Below are positions 27,956 to 37,766 of a stretch of DNA of 64,000 nt, in pieces. This DNA is from Alloalcanivorax xenomutans (GTDB taxonomy: Bacteria > Pseudomonadota > Gammaproteobacteria > Pseudomonadales > Alcanivoracaceae), in the NCBI RefSeq assembly GCF_900217905.1, contig NZ_OBMO01000010.1, positions 62,001 through 126,000 on the forward strand. Reading direction: 5' to 3'. The stretch's first letter is position 1. Every line of letters begins with the position of its first letter. The notes below the pieces were generated by a model. It did not search any database. It was not told the origin of the DNA and was given only the letters and a program-made list of their open reading frames with translations. Both the position numbers and the translations under genes were made by a program.

Positions 27956-28971
27956 CGCCACCGGCGGCCCGCATCGGCGTGATCGCCGATGACACCCTGC
28001 AAGGCCATTTGCTGTCCACGGCGATTCGCGGTCAGGGCTATCAGGTGGTGATCAGCACCGATCCGGAGAACCTGGCGGCACACTGGCTTGATGACAGCGA
28101 TCTGGATCTGTGGGTGGTGGACCTGTCCCGGGAAGATCGCTGGCAGCACTTCCTTGATCGCCTGCTGGAAGGTGCTCGTGCGCCGTTGCTGTTCTGCGAT
28201 GGTCAGGCCCCGCCGCGCAATGCCGCCCACTATCCCCGTTGGGAGCGTCGCCTGCTGAGCAAATTGCTGGACTATGTCGGCCCGCCGGCATTGCAGGAGC
28301 GCCTGCAAAGTCTGCCCCCGGACACCAGAGCACCGATCCCGGAGCCCCGGGAATTCCGCGATCTGCCGCGGCAAGACCAGGGCCACCCACGGAGAGTCTG
28401 GGTACTGGGCGCCAGCCTGGGAGGGCCGGCGGCGGTGAAACGTTTTCTCGACTCGTTACCGGAACATCTGCCGGTGGCCTTCGTGCTGGCTCAGCACATT
28501 GATCCCGGATTCATGGGCACTCTCCGCCAGGTACTGGACCGCAACCCTTCGATCCGCTGCCGGATCGGTGACGACGGCAGCCGGTTGTGCCACGGCGAGG
28601 TGCTGCTGGCGCCAGTGGACCAGGCAATCCGTTTTCATTCCGACGGCCGCGTCGTCGCCACTGGTAACCGCTGGGAGGGCCCCTATGCACCCAGCATCGA
28701 CCAACTGATGACCCATGTCCTGGAGGGCATCGGCCACTGTGCCGGCGCCATCCTGTTTTCCGGCATGGGCAATGACGGCGCCATCGCCGCGCCGCGTCTT
28801 GCGGCTTCCGGCACCATGGTCTGGGCGCAGTCGACGGACACCTGTGCCGCCAGCAGCCAGCCGGACTCGGTGCGGGAAACCGGCTGTGTCAGCTACAGCG
28901 GCAGCCCGGAACAACTGGCGGGCCAATTGGTGGAACAGGTACGCCGGGAACTATCGGCACCGGGCAGGTGA
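27952..28971 (+). CDS. chpB: CheB-type protein-glutamate methylesterase ChpB
   Basis: Removes methyl groups from PilJ. The 339-residue protein has a degenerate N-terminal receiver-like region (RIGVIADDTLQGHLL, DLWVVDLS) and a C-terminal CheB domain with the Ser-His-Asp triad in VLGASLGGPAA, VLAQHIDPG and FSGMGNDGAIA. It overlaps chpA by 4 bp (ATGA), so the two are translationally coupled. The receiver part is poorly conserved and may not be phosphorylated. Confidence 0.94.
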   Translation: MTPPAARIGVIADDTLQGHLLSTAIRGQGYQVVISTDPENLAAHWLDDSDLDLWVVDLSREDRWQHFLDRLLEGARAPLLFCDGQAPPRNAAHYPRWERRLLSKLLDYVGPPALQERLQSLPPDTRAPIPEPREFRDLPRQDQGHPRRVWVLGASLGGPAAVKRFLDSLPEHLPVAFVLAQHIDPGFMGTLRQVLDRNPSIRCRIGDDGSRLCHGEVLLAPVDQAIRFHSDGRVVATGNRWEGPYAPSIDQLMTHVLEGIGHCAGAILFSGMGNDGAIAAPRLAASGTMVWAQSTDTCAASSQPDSVRETGCVSYSGSPEQLAGQLVEQVRRELSAPGR

Positions 28972-28996
28972 ACCAATCCCATGCAAGGAGAAGATT

Positions 28997-29491
28997 ATGT
29001 TCGACAAGACCCTGTCCGATGACCGTAATCCCGACACGCTGCCCGACGACATCGCCAGTCTGCTGATTCCCATGGCGGAACGCCCCTGGCTGATTCCCAA
29101 CCTGGTAGTGGCGGAGGTGATTCCTCTGCGCCACCCGGACCGGCCCGGCCACGGCCCGGAATGGCTGCTTGGCTGGATGCACTGGCGTGAGCAGGAACTG
29201 CCGCTGCTGTCCTTCGAAAAGCTGAATGAGTCCGGTCCCGTTCATATCGGGCCACAAGCACGCATCGCCATCCTTCATTCGGTGTCCGGGGCGTGCCGTT
29301 TCTACGCCATGGTGGTACAAGGGATACCAAGATTGCTGCGGGTGACGCCCGGCGCCCCCCGGGAGGAACCGGGAGACATCGGTCCGGCAGCGGCGATGAA
29401 TGTGCAAATGGGAGGCGATCTGGCGGTGATTCCTGATCTCGACGCGGTGGAAAAGGCGGTGGCGGGCCTGCAAGCCGGGCAACGCCGATAA
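28997..29491 (+). CDS. chpC: CheW-like protein ChpC
   Basis: CheW-fold adaptor of 164 residues (LLIPMAERPWLIPNLVVAEVIPL, WLLGWMHWREQELPLLSFEKLN, RIAILHSVSGACRFYAMVVQG). In Pseudomonas ChpC is an auxiliary Chp adaptor that may link other receptors to ChpA. AAGGAGAAG precedes the ATG at 28997, 25 bp after chpB stops. Its TAA shares one base with the ATG of the next gene. chpD and chpE, which follow in P. aeruginosa, are absent here. Confidence 0.9.
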   Translation: MFDKTLSDDRNPDTLPDDIASLLIPMAERPWLIPNLVVAEVIPLRHPDRPGHGPEWLLGWMHWREQELPLLSFEKLNESGPVHIGPQARIAILHSVSGACRFYAMVVQGIPRLLRVTPGAPREEPGDIGPAAAMNVQMGGDLAVIPDLDAVEKAVAGLQAGQRR

Positions 29492-30519
29492 TGATTGACT
29501 GGTCTCTGCTGGAACAATGGGCACGGCGCGATGCCCGGCCCCGCGGACGTTTCCGCAATCTTTACCCCACACCCGATCACGGACTGGCGGAGTTGCTGCG
29601 CTGGCAAAGGGAAACCCGTGGCCGTTTCCCGCCCCATTTGCCATTCCCATTACAGCAACCGGACCCGGCCCTGCTGGCCCGGCCGGCACCGCAACCGCGT
29701 TTCACCTGGATCGGCCACAGCACCTATCTGATCCAATACCGGAACTGGAATCTGCTGACCGACCCGGTGTTCTCCGAACGTTGCTCACCGGTTTCCTTCG
29801 CCGGCCCCAAGCGCGCCGTTCCGCCGGCGCTGACCATCGACGCGCTGCCGCCCATCCACGCGGTGCTGGTTTCCCACAATCACTATGATCATCTGGACCG
29901 GGCTGCGGTGGACGCGCTGCAACGGCGCTTCGGCGATCAGATCACCTGGTTCGCCCCCACCGGGGTCGGCGCCTGGCTGCGCCGCCGAGGCATCACCGAA
30001 GTGATCGAGCGGGGCTGGTGGCAGCACGCGGACTGGCACGAGGCTCAGGCATTCTGCCTGCCGACCCAGCATTTCAGCGGCCGTGGCCCCCGTGATCGCA
30101 ACACCACGCTGTGGTGCGGCTGGCGCCTGCAGTGGCCGGATTTCAGTCTGTTTTTCGCCGGCGATACCGGCTACGCCCCGGTGTTCCAGGATATCCACAA
30201 GGCGGTGGGGCCGGTGGACACGGCGCTGTTGCCGATCGGCGCCTATCTGCCCCGCTGGTTCATGGCGCCGGTGCACATCAATCCGGAAGAAGCCGTGCGC
30301 ATTCATCAGGATCTGCAGGCACGCCATTCCCTGGCCATGCATTGGGGAACCTTCGTTCTCACCGACGAACCAATGGACGAGCCGCCACAACTGCTCGCCC
30401 GGGCCCTTGCAACCCAGGGTATTCCCGCCGGACAATTCCGCGTTCCGGCCCATGGCGAAACCGTGACTCTGCCCTTGCACGACACCGTTGCCGCCGTTGA
30501 CCCTGTTTTGCAGAGCTAA
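29491..30519 (+). CDS. Metallo-beta-lactamase-fold hydrolase (NAPE-PLD/UlaG-like)
   Basis: Protein of 342 residues with the metal-binding motif SHNHYDHLD, a further His in LPTQHFSGRG, Asp in FFAGDTGYAP and His in LAMHWGTFVL. The overall pattern matches the N-acyl-phosphatidylethanolamine phospholipase D-like branch of the MBL superfamily. No signal peptide is seen, so it is cytoplasmic or peripherally membrane-bound. It overlaps chpC by one base and is probably co-translated with it, but a role in Pil-Chp signalling is not established. The true substrate is unknown; a phospholipid-like compound is possible. Confidence 0.87.
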   Translation: MIDWSLLEQWARRDARPRGRFRNLYPTPDHGLAELLRWQRETRGRFPPHLPFPLQQPDPALLARPAPQPRFTWIGHSTYLIQYRNWNLLTDPVFSERCSPVSFAGPKRAVPPALTIDALPPIHAVLVSHNHYDHLDRAAVDALQRRFGDQITWFAPTGVGAWLRRRGITEVIERGWWQHADWHEAQAFCLPTQHFSGRGPRDRNTTLWCGWRLQWPDFSLFFAGDTGYAPVFQDIHKAVGPVDTALLPIGAYLPRWFMAPVHINPEEAVRIHQDLQARHSLAMHWGTFVLTDEPMDEPPQLLARALATQGIPAGQFRVPAHGETVTLPLHDTVAAVDPVLQS

Positions 30520-30666
30520 GCGCGGGCCGACCATGGGTCTGCTTAGCGACTCATGTAGAATGCGCTCATGGAAGGCCCCCGCCGGCACACCTTGACTCCG
30601 GATCCGGGACCACAAGAATTCAGCCTTCGCAGGCGGAGGCAGCGAGACCCAAGGAGAAAGCGGAAC

Positions 30667-31686
30667 ATGACACCACGGCAACGGGGACGGCGTCTCTGGT
30701 GGCTGATGCGTCTGTTTGCGTGGCTGCCATTACCCGTGGCTACCGGCTTGGGGGCGTTTCTGGCGGGACTGATGACCCGGGTGCCATTACGCTATGCCAG
30801 TGCTTACCGGGTTGCCCTGATCAACGTGCTGGCGGCTTATCCGGACATGCCCCTGGCCGAAGCACGCCGGATTGCCCGGCAAAGCGTGTGCGAGCTGGGC
30901 CGCACTCTCACTGAGTTCGCCCATGTCTGGAGCCGGCCGGTGGAGGAGACCCTGGCGCGATTCTCCCATATCCACGGCGAAGCCGCCTTTCTCGAGGCCT
31001 CCGCCAGCGAGCGGCCGGTGTTGCTGTTGTCGTTGCACCAGGGCAGCTGGGAAAACATCAATCTGTATTTGGGACAGAAAGGCAACACCACCGTGATGTA
31101 CCAGCCGCACCCAGCCACGCTGCTGGACGAGGTGGTGAAGCTGGCGCGCGAACGCACCGGCTGCCGGCTGGTGCCCACCAACAGCCAGGGGGTCAAGGAG
31201 GGGCTGGCCACCATGCGCGCCGGCGGCACCCTGGCGCTGCTGGCCGACCATAACCCCGGCAGCCGCGCCAACCCCTATGTGCCGTTCTTCGGCCATGCGG
31301 TACCCACTCCGGCGCTGGTGGGGAAACTGGTGCGCCGCTTCCGACCCCATATTTTCGTGGTGTCCTGCTATCGCGGTGAAGGCGGCGTGCGTGACATCCA
31401 GGTGCATTTCGAACCGGCGCCCGACATTGAAAATGCCGAGGACGACAGCGCCATTCTGTCCGCGCTGAATCACCACCTGGCCCGCTGCATCAGCCGCAAG
31501 CCAACCCAGTACCAGTGGACTTACAAACGCTTCAAGTGGCGCCCCGGCGGGCGCCGGCTGTGGTACCGGCAATCCCTGGTTCTGTTGCGCCGCGCCGCTC
31601 ACGGGGAGGATCGCTCCGCGCTGGGTCTGGCGCCGGACACCACGACGGCGCGGAACGCTTCCGTCCCTTCGGAAGGAAAAGCATAA
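30667..31686 (+). CDS. LpxL/HtrB-family acyltransferase
   Basis: Membrane-associated acyltransferase of 339 residues related to the lipid A late acyltransferases LpxL/LpxM. It has an N-terminal hydrophobic segment (LMRLFAWLPLPVATGLGAFLAGL), the catalytic HX4E motif (His 124 to Glu 129 in LSLHQGSWE), LLADHNPG and VPFFGHAVPTPA, and the C-terminal QYQWTYKRFKWRP. AAGGAGAAAG lies about 8 bases before the ATG at 30667; the frame is open from 30568 but that extension is Arg-rich and unlike the family. It probably acylates lipid A precursors; which position is not resolved. Confidence 0.9.
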   Translation: MTPRQRGRRLWWLMRLFAWLPLPVATGLGAFLAGLMTRVPLRYASAYRVALINVLAAYPDMPLAEARRIARQSVCELGRTLTEFAHVWSRPVEETLARFSHIHGEAAFLEASASERPVLLLSLHQGSWENINLYLGQKGNTTVMYQPHPATLLDEVVKLARERTGCRLVPTNSQGVKEGLATMRAGGTLALLADHNPGSRANPYVPFFGHAVPTPALVGKLVRRFRPHIFVVSCYRGEGGVRDIQVHFEPAPDIENAEDDSAILSALNHHLARCISRKPTQYQWTYKRFKWRPGGRRLWYRQSLVLLRRAAHGEDRSALGLAPDTTTARNASVPSEGKA

Positions 31687-31714
31687 TAGCGCCTTCGTTT
31701 TCGAGGACTCGCCC

Positions 31715-32200
31715 ATGCCGATCAATAAAGACAAGGTCGTTACCCTGCATTACACCCTGCTCGACGGTGCCGATGGCAGTGAACTGGAACGCAGCGCCGA
31801 GGACGCGCCACTGTTGTATCTGCATGGCGCCGGGAACATTCTGCCCGGCCTCGAGGCCGCACTGGAAGGCAAGGACGTCGGCGAGGATGTGGAAGTGACT
31901 CTGGCGGCGGCGGACGCCTACGGCGAACGCGACGACAGTCTGCGGCAACGCCTTCCGGCCAAGTATTTCAAGCACGCCGGCAAGCTCAAACCCGGCAAGG
32001 TGGTCCGGCTGCAAACCGAGCAGGGCCCACGCCTGGTCACCGTGGTGAAAGTGGGTTTGAAAACCGTGGACGTGGACGCCAACCATCCGCTGGCGGGCCG
32101 CGCCTTACGCTTCCAGCTTTCGGTGAAGGATATCCGCGACGCCAGCGCCGAGGAAATCGCTCATCGCCACGTACACGGTCCGGGCGGCCACCAGCACTGA
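31715..32200 (+). CDS. slyD: FKBP-type peptidyl-prolyl isomerase SlyD
   Basis: Folding catalyst and metallochaperone of 161 residues. The FKBP domain with inserted flap is clear: KDKVVTLHYTLLDGADGSELE, LLYLHGAGNILPGLEAALEGKDVGEDVEVTLAAADAYGERDD, and VDVDANHPLAGRALRFQLSVKDIRDAS. The C-terminal tail HRHVHGPGGHQH is a short His-rich metal-binding end, much shorter than the long tail of E. coli SlyD. It follows the acyltransferase by 28 bp and is convergent with the next gene. Confidence 0.94.
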   Translation: MPINKDKVVTLHYTLLDGADGSELERSAEDAPLLYLHGAGNILPGLEAALEGKDVGEDVEVTLAAADAYGERDDSLRQRLPAKYFKHAGKLKPGKVVRLQTEQGPRLVTVVKVGLKTVDVDANHPLAGRALRFQLSVKDIRDASAEEIAHRHVHGPGGHQH

Positions 32201-32237
32201 CGTATCGCTTTGGTCGTTTCCCACAGACCGCGCCACT

Positions 32238-33686
32238 TCAACGCCGCTTCAGAAACCGCTCCAACACTCGAACCAGTACCCGACCCAGTTGCGTGGCCAG
32301 GGTTCTCAGCAAACTCTTGGTAAAAGCCTCGCCGGCGCTCTGCCGGCGCGAGGTCCGCTTCATGCTGGCTTTTTTCTCCGGCTCCGGTTTTGCCTGTTCC
32401 GCCTCCTTCTGCCGCTGGCGGCGAGCCTGCAGACGCTCGTGGGCGGAGTCCCGATCCTCCGTTTGATCGTATTTGGCGGCCAACGGGGACGCCGCTTTCA
32501 GTTGCGCCAAAGCCTCCTCGTCGGCCGGCCCGATGCGGCTGCGTGGCGGCGCCACCAGGGTACGTTCCACCGGCGTCGGGATACCCTGATCGTCGAGCAC
32601 GCTGACCAATGCTTCGCCGACACCCAGCTCGGTGATCACCCGGGCGGTATCCAGATCGGGGTTGGCGCGGAAAGTCTGGGCCGCCACTTTCACTGCTTTC
32701 TGATCCTTGGGGGTGTAGGCTCGCAAAGCGTGTTGCACCCGGTTACCGAGCTGGCCCAGCACACTGTCGGGAATATCGGACGGCGATTGCGTGACGAAGT
32801 AAATACCAACCCCCTTGGAGCGGATCAGCCTTACTGTTTGTTCGAGTTTTTCCAGTAGCGCTTTCGGCGCGCTGTCGAACAGCAAATGGGCCTCGTCGAA
32901 AAAGAACACCAGTAACGGCAAGGGCTGGTCGCCGCGCTCCGGCAACCGTTCGAATAATTCCGCCAGCAGCCAGAGCAGAAACGTGGTGTACAGCCGGGGC
33001 CGCAGAATCAACTCACGGCCATCCAGCAGATTGACCACGCCCTGGCCGTTCTGCTGCTGTATCAGATCCATGATATCCAGCGCCGGCTCACCGAAGAACA
33101 CATCACCGCCCTGGTTCTTCAACACCAGCAGCCGGCGCAAAATAGCACCGAGGCTCTGCGAGGAGAGCGTGCCATAGCGTTCGGACAATGGTTTGCGTTG
33201 CTCCACCATCCAGTTCAGCAGGCTTTCCATATCCTTCAGATCCAGCAGCGGCAGATCCTCGCTTTCGGCGTAGTCGAAGGCGATATGGAGCACTCCGCTT
33301 TGCACCTCATTGAGCTCCAGCAAATTGCTCAGCAGCGCCGGCCCCATGTCCGCCACGGTGGTGCGGACCGCCTGGCCGGTGCGGCCATACAGATCCCACA
33401 GCCGGGCCGGGCAGGCCTCGGCGGCCCAATCAGTGATGCCGATGCGCTGAACCCGCTCCTGGATCTTGTCGTTGCTCTTGCCGGCCACGGCGATACCGGA
33501 CAAATCCCCTTTCACATCAGCGGTGAATACCGGCACGCCCAGACGTGAGAAGCCCTCCGCCAGCACCTGCAAGGTCACGGTTTTTCCGGTACCGGTGGCA
33601 CCGGCGATCAATCCATGGCGGTTGGCCATGGCCCCGTTGAGTGCAATCCGTCCCTGTTCCGTACCGCCGATCAAAAGCTGCTGCAT
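32238..33686 (-). CDS. yjgR: HerA-like ATPase, DUF853 (YjgR family)
   Basis: P-loop ATPase of 482 residues. Walker A is [24 protein letters not shown] follows, and Walker B is [15 protein letters not shown]; a sensor-type motif [29 protein letters not shown] is typical. These resemble DNA-translocating HerA/FtsK ATPases, but the cellular role of YjgR is not known. The C-terminal 80 residues are Lys/Arg/Gln-rich and probably flexible. The ATG at 33686 aligns with the family start (QQLLIGG); the frame reads on to 33821. It is divergent from gloA. Confidence 0.9.
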   Translation of the reverse strand: MQQLLIGGTEQGRIALNGAMANRHGLIAGATGTGKTVTLQVLAEGFSRLGVPVFTADVKGDLSGIAVAGKSNDKIQERVQRIGITDWAAEACPARLWDLYGRTGQAVRTTVADMGPALLSNLLELNEVQSGVLHIAFDYAESEDLPLLDLKDMESLLNWMVEQRKPLSERYGTLSSQSLGAILRRLLVLKNQGGDVFFGEPALDIMDLIQQQNGQGVVNLLDGRELILRPRLYTTFLLWLLAELFERLPERGDQPLPLLVFFFDEAHLLFDSAPKALLEKLEQTVRLIRSKGVGIYFVTQSPSDIPDSVLGQLGNRVQHALRAYTPKDQKAVKVAAQTFRANPDLDTARVITELGVGEALVSVLDDQGIPTPVERTLVAPPRSRIGPADEEALAQLKAASPLAAKYDQTEDRDSAHERLQARRQRQKEAEQAKPEPEKKASMKRTSRRQSAGEAFTKSLLRTLATQLGRVLVRVLERFLKRR

Positions 33687-33809
33687 GGTCCGAATCCCCG
33701 TTGTGTGCTGACCGCAGTCTGCGCGATTCGGCGGATTTTGTCCGTGAGGAGTTGTAAAAGCGGCGCTCAACCCCATGTGCTGGGGAGCCGTTTTATTGGA
33801 GAGCACACT

Positions 33810-34355
33810 ATGCCCCGCCACTTTGAATCCGCTCCCGGCCTGTGCGAAAAGCCAGACGCGGAAACCAACCGTTACCTGTTCAACCAGACCATGCTACGGA
33901 TCAAGGATCCCGAACGCAGCCTGGACTTCTACTCCCGCGTTCTGGGTATGCGCCTGGTGCGCAAACTGGATTTCCCGGAAATGCAGTTCAGCCTTTACTT
34001 CCTGGGCTATCTTGCACCGGACGAAGAAAATCGCGTGCCCGAAGACGACGCCGCCCGGCTGACCTACACCTTTGGCCGGGAAGCGATGCTGGAGCTGACT
34101 CATAACTGGGGCACGGAAAAAGAGGCGGATTTCAGCTACCACAACGGCAATGACGACCCGCGCGGCTTCGGCCATATCGGCGTCACCGTGCCGGACGTCT
34201 ATGCCGCCTGCGAACGCTTCGAGAAACTGGGCGTGGACTTCGTCAAGAAGCCGGACGAGGGCAAAATGAAAGGCCTCGGCTTCATTCGTGATCCCGACGG
34301 TTACTGGATCGAGATCATTCAGGCCGACATGATGGAGAAACAGGCCAACAGCTAA
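33810..34355 (+). CDS. gloA: Lactoylglutathione lyase (glyoxalase I)
   Basis: Isomerises the methylglyoxal-glutathione hemithioacetal to S-lactoylglutathione. The 181-residue sequence has the longer, zinc-type (eukaryote/Pseudomonas-like) form: [47 protein letters not shown] and [10 protein letters not shown] with the metal ligands. GGAGAG lies 6 bases before the ATG at 33810. It depends on the glutathione made by GshB in this window. Its 3' end overlaps a convergent LysR gene by 4 bp. Confidence 0.95.
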   Translation: MPRHFESAPGLCEKPDAETNRYLFNQTMLRIKDPERSLDFYSRVLGMRLVRKLDFPEMQFSLYFLGYLAPDEENRVPEDDAARLTYTFGREAMLELTHNWGTEKEADFSYHNGNDDPRGFGHIGVTVPDVYAACERFEKLGVDFVKKPDEGKMKGLGFIRDPDGYWIEIIQADMMEKQANS

Positions 34356-35215
34356 AGATCGAGCAGCGCCAGAAAGGCCCGCGTCGCCGGTGTCGGGTTG
34401 GGGTGCCATACCGCCCGCACCACCCGGCGCGGCGCTTCCCGCACCGGCCGTGTGCACACGCCGGCCAGGCGCGGGGCGAGGCTGGCGGGAATCAGGCCGA
34501 TCGCCAGGCCGCGGCGGACGATATCCACCAACAGCGAAATGGTACTCACCTCGAACCGGACCGCGTAACGCAGGCCCGCGGCGGCGAACGCTTCCTCCGA
34601 CTGCTGGCGGGCCCCGCTTCCCTCGCCAAAGTCCGCCATCGGCCATTCGGTCAGTTGCTCCAGACCGACCCTCCGGCACTGGGTCAGAGGGTGCTCCCGG
34701 GGCAGCAACGCCACCAGCTCTTCTTCGCACAGCTCAGCACTTTCCAGCCGTTCAATCACCACCCCGGGCCAGAGACCGACAAAGGCCAGATCCAGGCTGT
34801 GTTCGTGCATGCGATCGATCATCCGTTCGCTGCCGTCCATGCTCATCTCAATGTCCACGTGGGGGTAGCGGCGATGAAACTGGGCCGTCAGCCCGATCAC
34901 GTCCGGTTCGGTCAGTGTGGAGATGGTCCCCAGAGAAAGCCGGCCACGGACTTCACCGCTGCGCGCGGCCACTTCGTCTTCGATACGGCGCACCGCATCC
35001 AAAGCCCGCCGGCCGCTCTCCACGAACGCCTCACCGGCGGGAGTAAGCCGCAAGGATCGGGAGTTACGTTCAAACAGGATGGTCCCCAGTTGCTGTTCGA
35101 GCTGCGCCACCTGATGACTCAGTGCCGATTGCACGATATGGCAGCGGCGGGCGGCGGCGGTGAAACTGCCTTCTTCCGCCACCGCCAGCACATACTCGAT
35201 CTGGCGAAGTTTCAT
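34352..35215 (-). CDS. LysR family regulator (divergent from MFS transporter)
   Basis: Regulator of 287 residues with the N-terminal helix-turn-helix [44 protein letters not shown] and a type 2 periplasmic-binding effector domain. It is divergent from an MFS efflux transporter with a 140-bp intergenic region, the standard layout for a LysR regulator and its target. The effector is unknown. The N-terminus MKLRQIEY is the usual family start, so the start at 35215 is firm. Confidence 0.92.
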   Translation of the reverse strand: MKLRQIEYVLAVAEEGSFTAAARRCHIVQSALSHQVAQLEQQLGTILFERNSRSLRLTPAGEAFVESGRRALDAVRRIEDEVAARSGEVRGRLSLGTISTLTEPDVIGLTAQFHRRYPHVDIEMSMDGSERMIDRMHEHSLDLAFVGLWPGVVIERLESAELCEEELVALLPREHPLTQCRRVGLEQLTEWPMADFGEGSGARQQSEEAFAAAGLRYAVRFEVSTISLLVDIVRRGLAIGLIPASLAPRLAGVCTRPVREAPRRVVRAVWHPNPTPATRAFLALLDL

Positions 35216-35355
35216 GATTCAGCCCTGACCCATCTCTTTTATAGATAGCTGGAATGATATTAATGCATTTGTCACATGACGGCGATTGGCCGACACTGCG
35301 CCGCTCAGCCGACAATCGATACCCAGCCCATCAGGGAGAACCGCCAGGAGAGGCC

Positions 35356-36558
35356 ATGAACACAGACCGCCAGCACGATACGGCACCCGGGCTCAATCCC
35401 ATGCTGCTTATGCTGATGACTGTCACCACCGGATTGGCGGTGGCCAGCAACTACTATGCCCAGCCGCTGCTGCACACTATCGCCGATGAGTTGTCGTTGT
35501 CCTATTCCCGCGCCGGCATCATCGTCACCGCCGCCCAGGCGGGCTACGCGGCCGGATTGCTGCTGCTGGTGCCTCTTGGCGACATGTTCGAGCGGCGGCG
35601 GCTGATCGTCACCATGATCACGCTGGCCGCCGGCGGCCTGCTGATCAGTGCGAATGCCTCCACGCTGACCATGCTGCTGGTGGGCACCGCCATTACCGGC
35701 GCTTTCACCGTGGTGGCCCAGGTGCTGGTGCCCTTTGCCGCCACTCTCGCGGCGCCGGCGGTGCGCGGCAAAGTGGTGGGCACGGTGATGAGCGGTCTGT
35801 TGCTTGGGATTCTGCTGGCCCGGACCGTGGCCGGCGCCTTGTCCACCCTCGGCGATTGGCGCACCGTCTACTGGGTAGCTTCGGCGCTGATGTTCCTAAA
35901 CGCCCTGGCGCTGTGGCGGCTGCTGCCCACCCACCGGCAATCGGCGGGGCTTTCCTATGGCCGTTTACTGCTGTCCATTGGCCAGCTGTTCGCCCGTTAT
36001 CGTCTGTATCGGGCCCGTTCCGCTTTGGGCTTCCTGACCTTCGCCATGTTCAGCGTGTTCTGGACCTCGGCGGCGTTTTTGCTTTCCTCCGAACCCTGGC
36101 ACTTCTCCGACGCCACCATCGGCCTGTTCGGGCTGGCCGGGGCGGTGGGCGCCTTGTCCGCGCGCAAGGCGGGCAGCCTGGCCGACCGGGGCTACGCCCG
36201 CTGGACCACCTTGGGCGGCGTGTTGATGCTGGCGTTGTCCTGGGTGGTGATGGGCTTCAGTGAAGTGAGCCTGATCGCGCTGATCATCGGCATCGTGATA
36301 TTGGATCTGGCGATCCAGGCGGTGCACATCAGCAACATGAACGTGATCTACGCGCTGGATGAGTCGGCCCGCAATCGCCTCAATTCCGGCTACATGTTCG
36401 TGTACTTTCTTGGCGGCGCCGGAGGCTCGCTGGCCTCCGCGTGGGTCTACCAGCATTACCAGTGGAACGGCGTGGTCGGGCTCGGTCTGGGTCTGGCGGC
36501 CGTGGCCTGTCTGCTGGCGTGGCTGACACCGGCGGAGACGTCAACCTCCGCCTCGTGA
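35356..36558 (+). CDS. MFS transporter, drug:H+ antiporter type (YnfM/sugar efflux-like)
   Basis: Inner-membrane transporter of 400 residues with about 12 hydrophobic helices. The loop between helices 2 and 3 has the MFS motif PLGDMFERRRLI; the second half repeats the pattern (RKAGSLADRGYARWTT). The family contains exporters of sugars, amino acids and drugs, so an efflux role is likely but the substrate is open. CAGGAGAG precedes the ATG at 35356. It is paired with the divergent LysR gene. Its last 18 bp overlap the convergent YeeE-type gene. Confidence 0.88.
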   Translation: MNTDRQHDTAPGLNPMLLMLMTVTTGLAVASNYYAQPLLHTIADELSLSYSRAGIIVTAAQAGYAAGLLLLVPLGDMFERRRLIVTMITLAAGGLLISANASTLTMLLVGTAITGAFTVVAQVLVPFAATLAAPAVRGKVVGTVMSGLLLGILLARTVAGALSTLGDWRTVYWVASALMFLNALALWRLLPTHRQSAGLSYGRLLLSIGQLFARYRLYRARSALGFLTFAMFSVFWTSAAFLLSSEPWHFSDATIGLFGLAGAVGALSARKAGSLADRGYARWTTLGGVLMLALSWVVMGFSEVSLIALIIGIVILDLAIQAVHISNMNVIYALDESARNRLNSGYMFVYFLGGAGGSLASAWVYQHYQWNGVVGLGLGLAAVACLLAWLTPAETSTSAS

Positions 36559-36960
36559 TTGCAGAACACGAAACAGCAACATGCCGGCGACCATCGCCGC
36601 CACGAACACAATGCCCTGCCAATAACCCAGAGGCAGCAGCGTCAGAGCCGGACCGGGGCAAATACCCGCCAATCCCCAGCCGACGCCGAACACCAAACTG
36701 CCGCCCACCAGGCGGCGGTCAAGGTCGCGCCGCGTGGGCAGCCGCATGGCACCGCCCAGCCAGGCCCGGGAGCGGCGGCGGGCCAGGGCCATCGGCGCCA
36801 TGGCCGCGGCGATGGCACCGACCATCACCAGCGCCAGGGAAGGATCCCAGGCACCGGTCAGGTCAAGAAAGCCCAGCACCTTGGCCGGATCGGTCATACC
36901 GGACAGAATCAGCCCGACACCGAACAGCAGGCCCGCAAGTAGCGCCGTCAGCTTGTTCAT
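36541..36960 (-). CDS. DUF6691 / YeeE-YedE family membrane protein, C-terminal half
   Basis: Membrane protein of 139 residues with four helices and the conserved short motif GICPGPALTLLPLG near the end, containing a Cys. It corresponds to the second half of YeeE/YedE (thiosulfate uptake) proteins. With the preceding 154-residue gene (4-bp overlap) it makes up a split YeeE/YedE transporter, as in BigR-type and PmpAB systems. The ATG at 36960 is the conserved start; the frame is open further upstream over the neighbouring gene. Confidence 0.88.
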   Translation of the reverse strand: MNKLTALLAGLLFGVGLILSGMTDPAKVLGFLDLTGAWDPSLALVMVGAIAAAMAPMALARRRSRAWLGGAMRLPTRRDLDRRLVGGSLVFGVGWGLAGICPGPALTLLPLGYWQGIVFVAAMVAGMLLFRVLQSRGGG

Positions 36961-37421
36961 ACCGCGACTCCCAACAGATGGCGGACGACATAGACGGTGA
37001 CGAAACCCGCCCCCATGAAGCACAACGTGGCCACCAGGGAACGCGGTGACAGCCGGGACAGGCCGCAGACACCATGACCGCTGGTACAACCGGAGCCGTA
37101 GCGGGTTCCCAGGCCCACCAGCAGCCCCGCCACGATCAGCATCGCCGGCGAGCCGCTGAAATGGCTTTCCGGTACCGCCGCGAACAGGCTCCAGAGCAGC
37201 GGCGCGGCCAGCAACCCGAGTAAAAACAGCGCCGCTTCACCACGCCCTTCCTGGCCGGACCGCGCCGACCCGCCAAACAATCCGTCCAGCAACCCACCGA
37301 GCAACCCGCTGATACCGGCAATGCGGCCGTTGGCCAGAATCAGCAAAGACGCGGCCAGACCGATCAACACACCTCCGGCCAGAGCACTCCAGGGGGTGAA
37401 CAGGCTCCACTCCACGTTCAT
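36957..37421 (-). CDS. YeeE/YedE family membrane protein, N-terminal half
   Basis: Membrane protein of 154 residues with about four helices and the conserved motif GSGCTSGHGVCGLSRLSPRS, whose cysteines relay sulfur compounds in YeeE-type thiosulfate channels. GAGGAG lies 8 bases before the ATG at 37421. It overlaps the regulator upstream and the DUF6691 gene downstream by 4 bp each, so all three form one tightly coupled operon. It probably moves thiosulfate or another reduced sulfur species across the inner membrane. Confidence 0.9.
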   Translation of the reverse strand: MNVEWSLFTPWSALAGGVLIGLAASLLILANGRIAGISGLLGGLLDGLFGGSARSGQEGRGEAALFLLGLLAAPLLWSLFAAVPESHFSGSPAMLIVAGLLVGLGTRYGSGCTSGHGVCGLSRLSPRSLVATLCFMGAGFVTVYVVRHLLGVAV

Positions 37422-37744
37422 CGACGAGCCTCCTCGCAAAACAATCGATACAAGGTTTCGATCACCGCCAGCGCTTCGTCGCTGGCGATGCGGTAGTAAA
37501 TCTGCTTGCCCTCACGCCGGGTCGCCACCAGCCCCTCCCGCCGTAACACGCCAAGCTGCTGGGACAGAGTGGGCTGCGGTACCCCCACGGCTCCTTCCAG
37601 CTCACCCACATTGCGCTCACCCTGGCAAAGCTGGCAAAGCAGCAACAAACGGTCCGGATTGGCCAGCGCCTTCAACAGGCGTCCCGCCGCGGCGGCATTG
37701 TCGCGCAACTGATCCATATCCAGGTCGGGAACGGGGTGCTTCAT
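37418..37744 (-). CDS. bigR: ArsR family regulator, BigR/SqrR-type persulfide sensor
   Basis: Winged-helix repressor of 108 residues. Cysteines at 37 (LLLLCQLCQGE; also Cys 40) and 103 (LYRLFCEE) have the same 66-residue spacing as the redox cysteine pair of BigR, which forms a disulfide or polysulfide bridge in response to reactive sulfur. Recognition helix: VGVPQPTLSQQLGVLRREGLV. It overlaps the YeeE gene by 4 bp and probably represses this operon. The ATG at 37744 has a weak GAGAG upstream; an ATG at 37762 would add six residues and lies in the AT-rich operator region. Confidence 0.88.
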   Translation of the reverse strand: MKHPVPDLDMDQLRDNAAAAGRLLKALANPDRLLLLCQLCQGERNVGELEGAVGVPQPTLSQQLGVLRREGLVATRREGKQIYYRIASDEALAVIETLYRLFCEEARR

Positions 37745-37766
37745 GGTGTCTCTCACTTTCATTTTG

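Noticed and set aside
26510-27961. Minus-strand open frame of about 480 codons
   Set aside because: Antisense to the conserved kinase, CheW and receiver domains of chpA.
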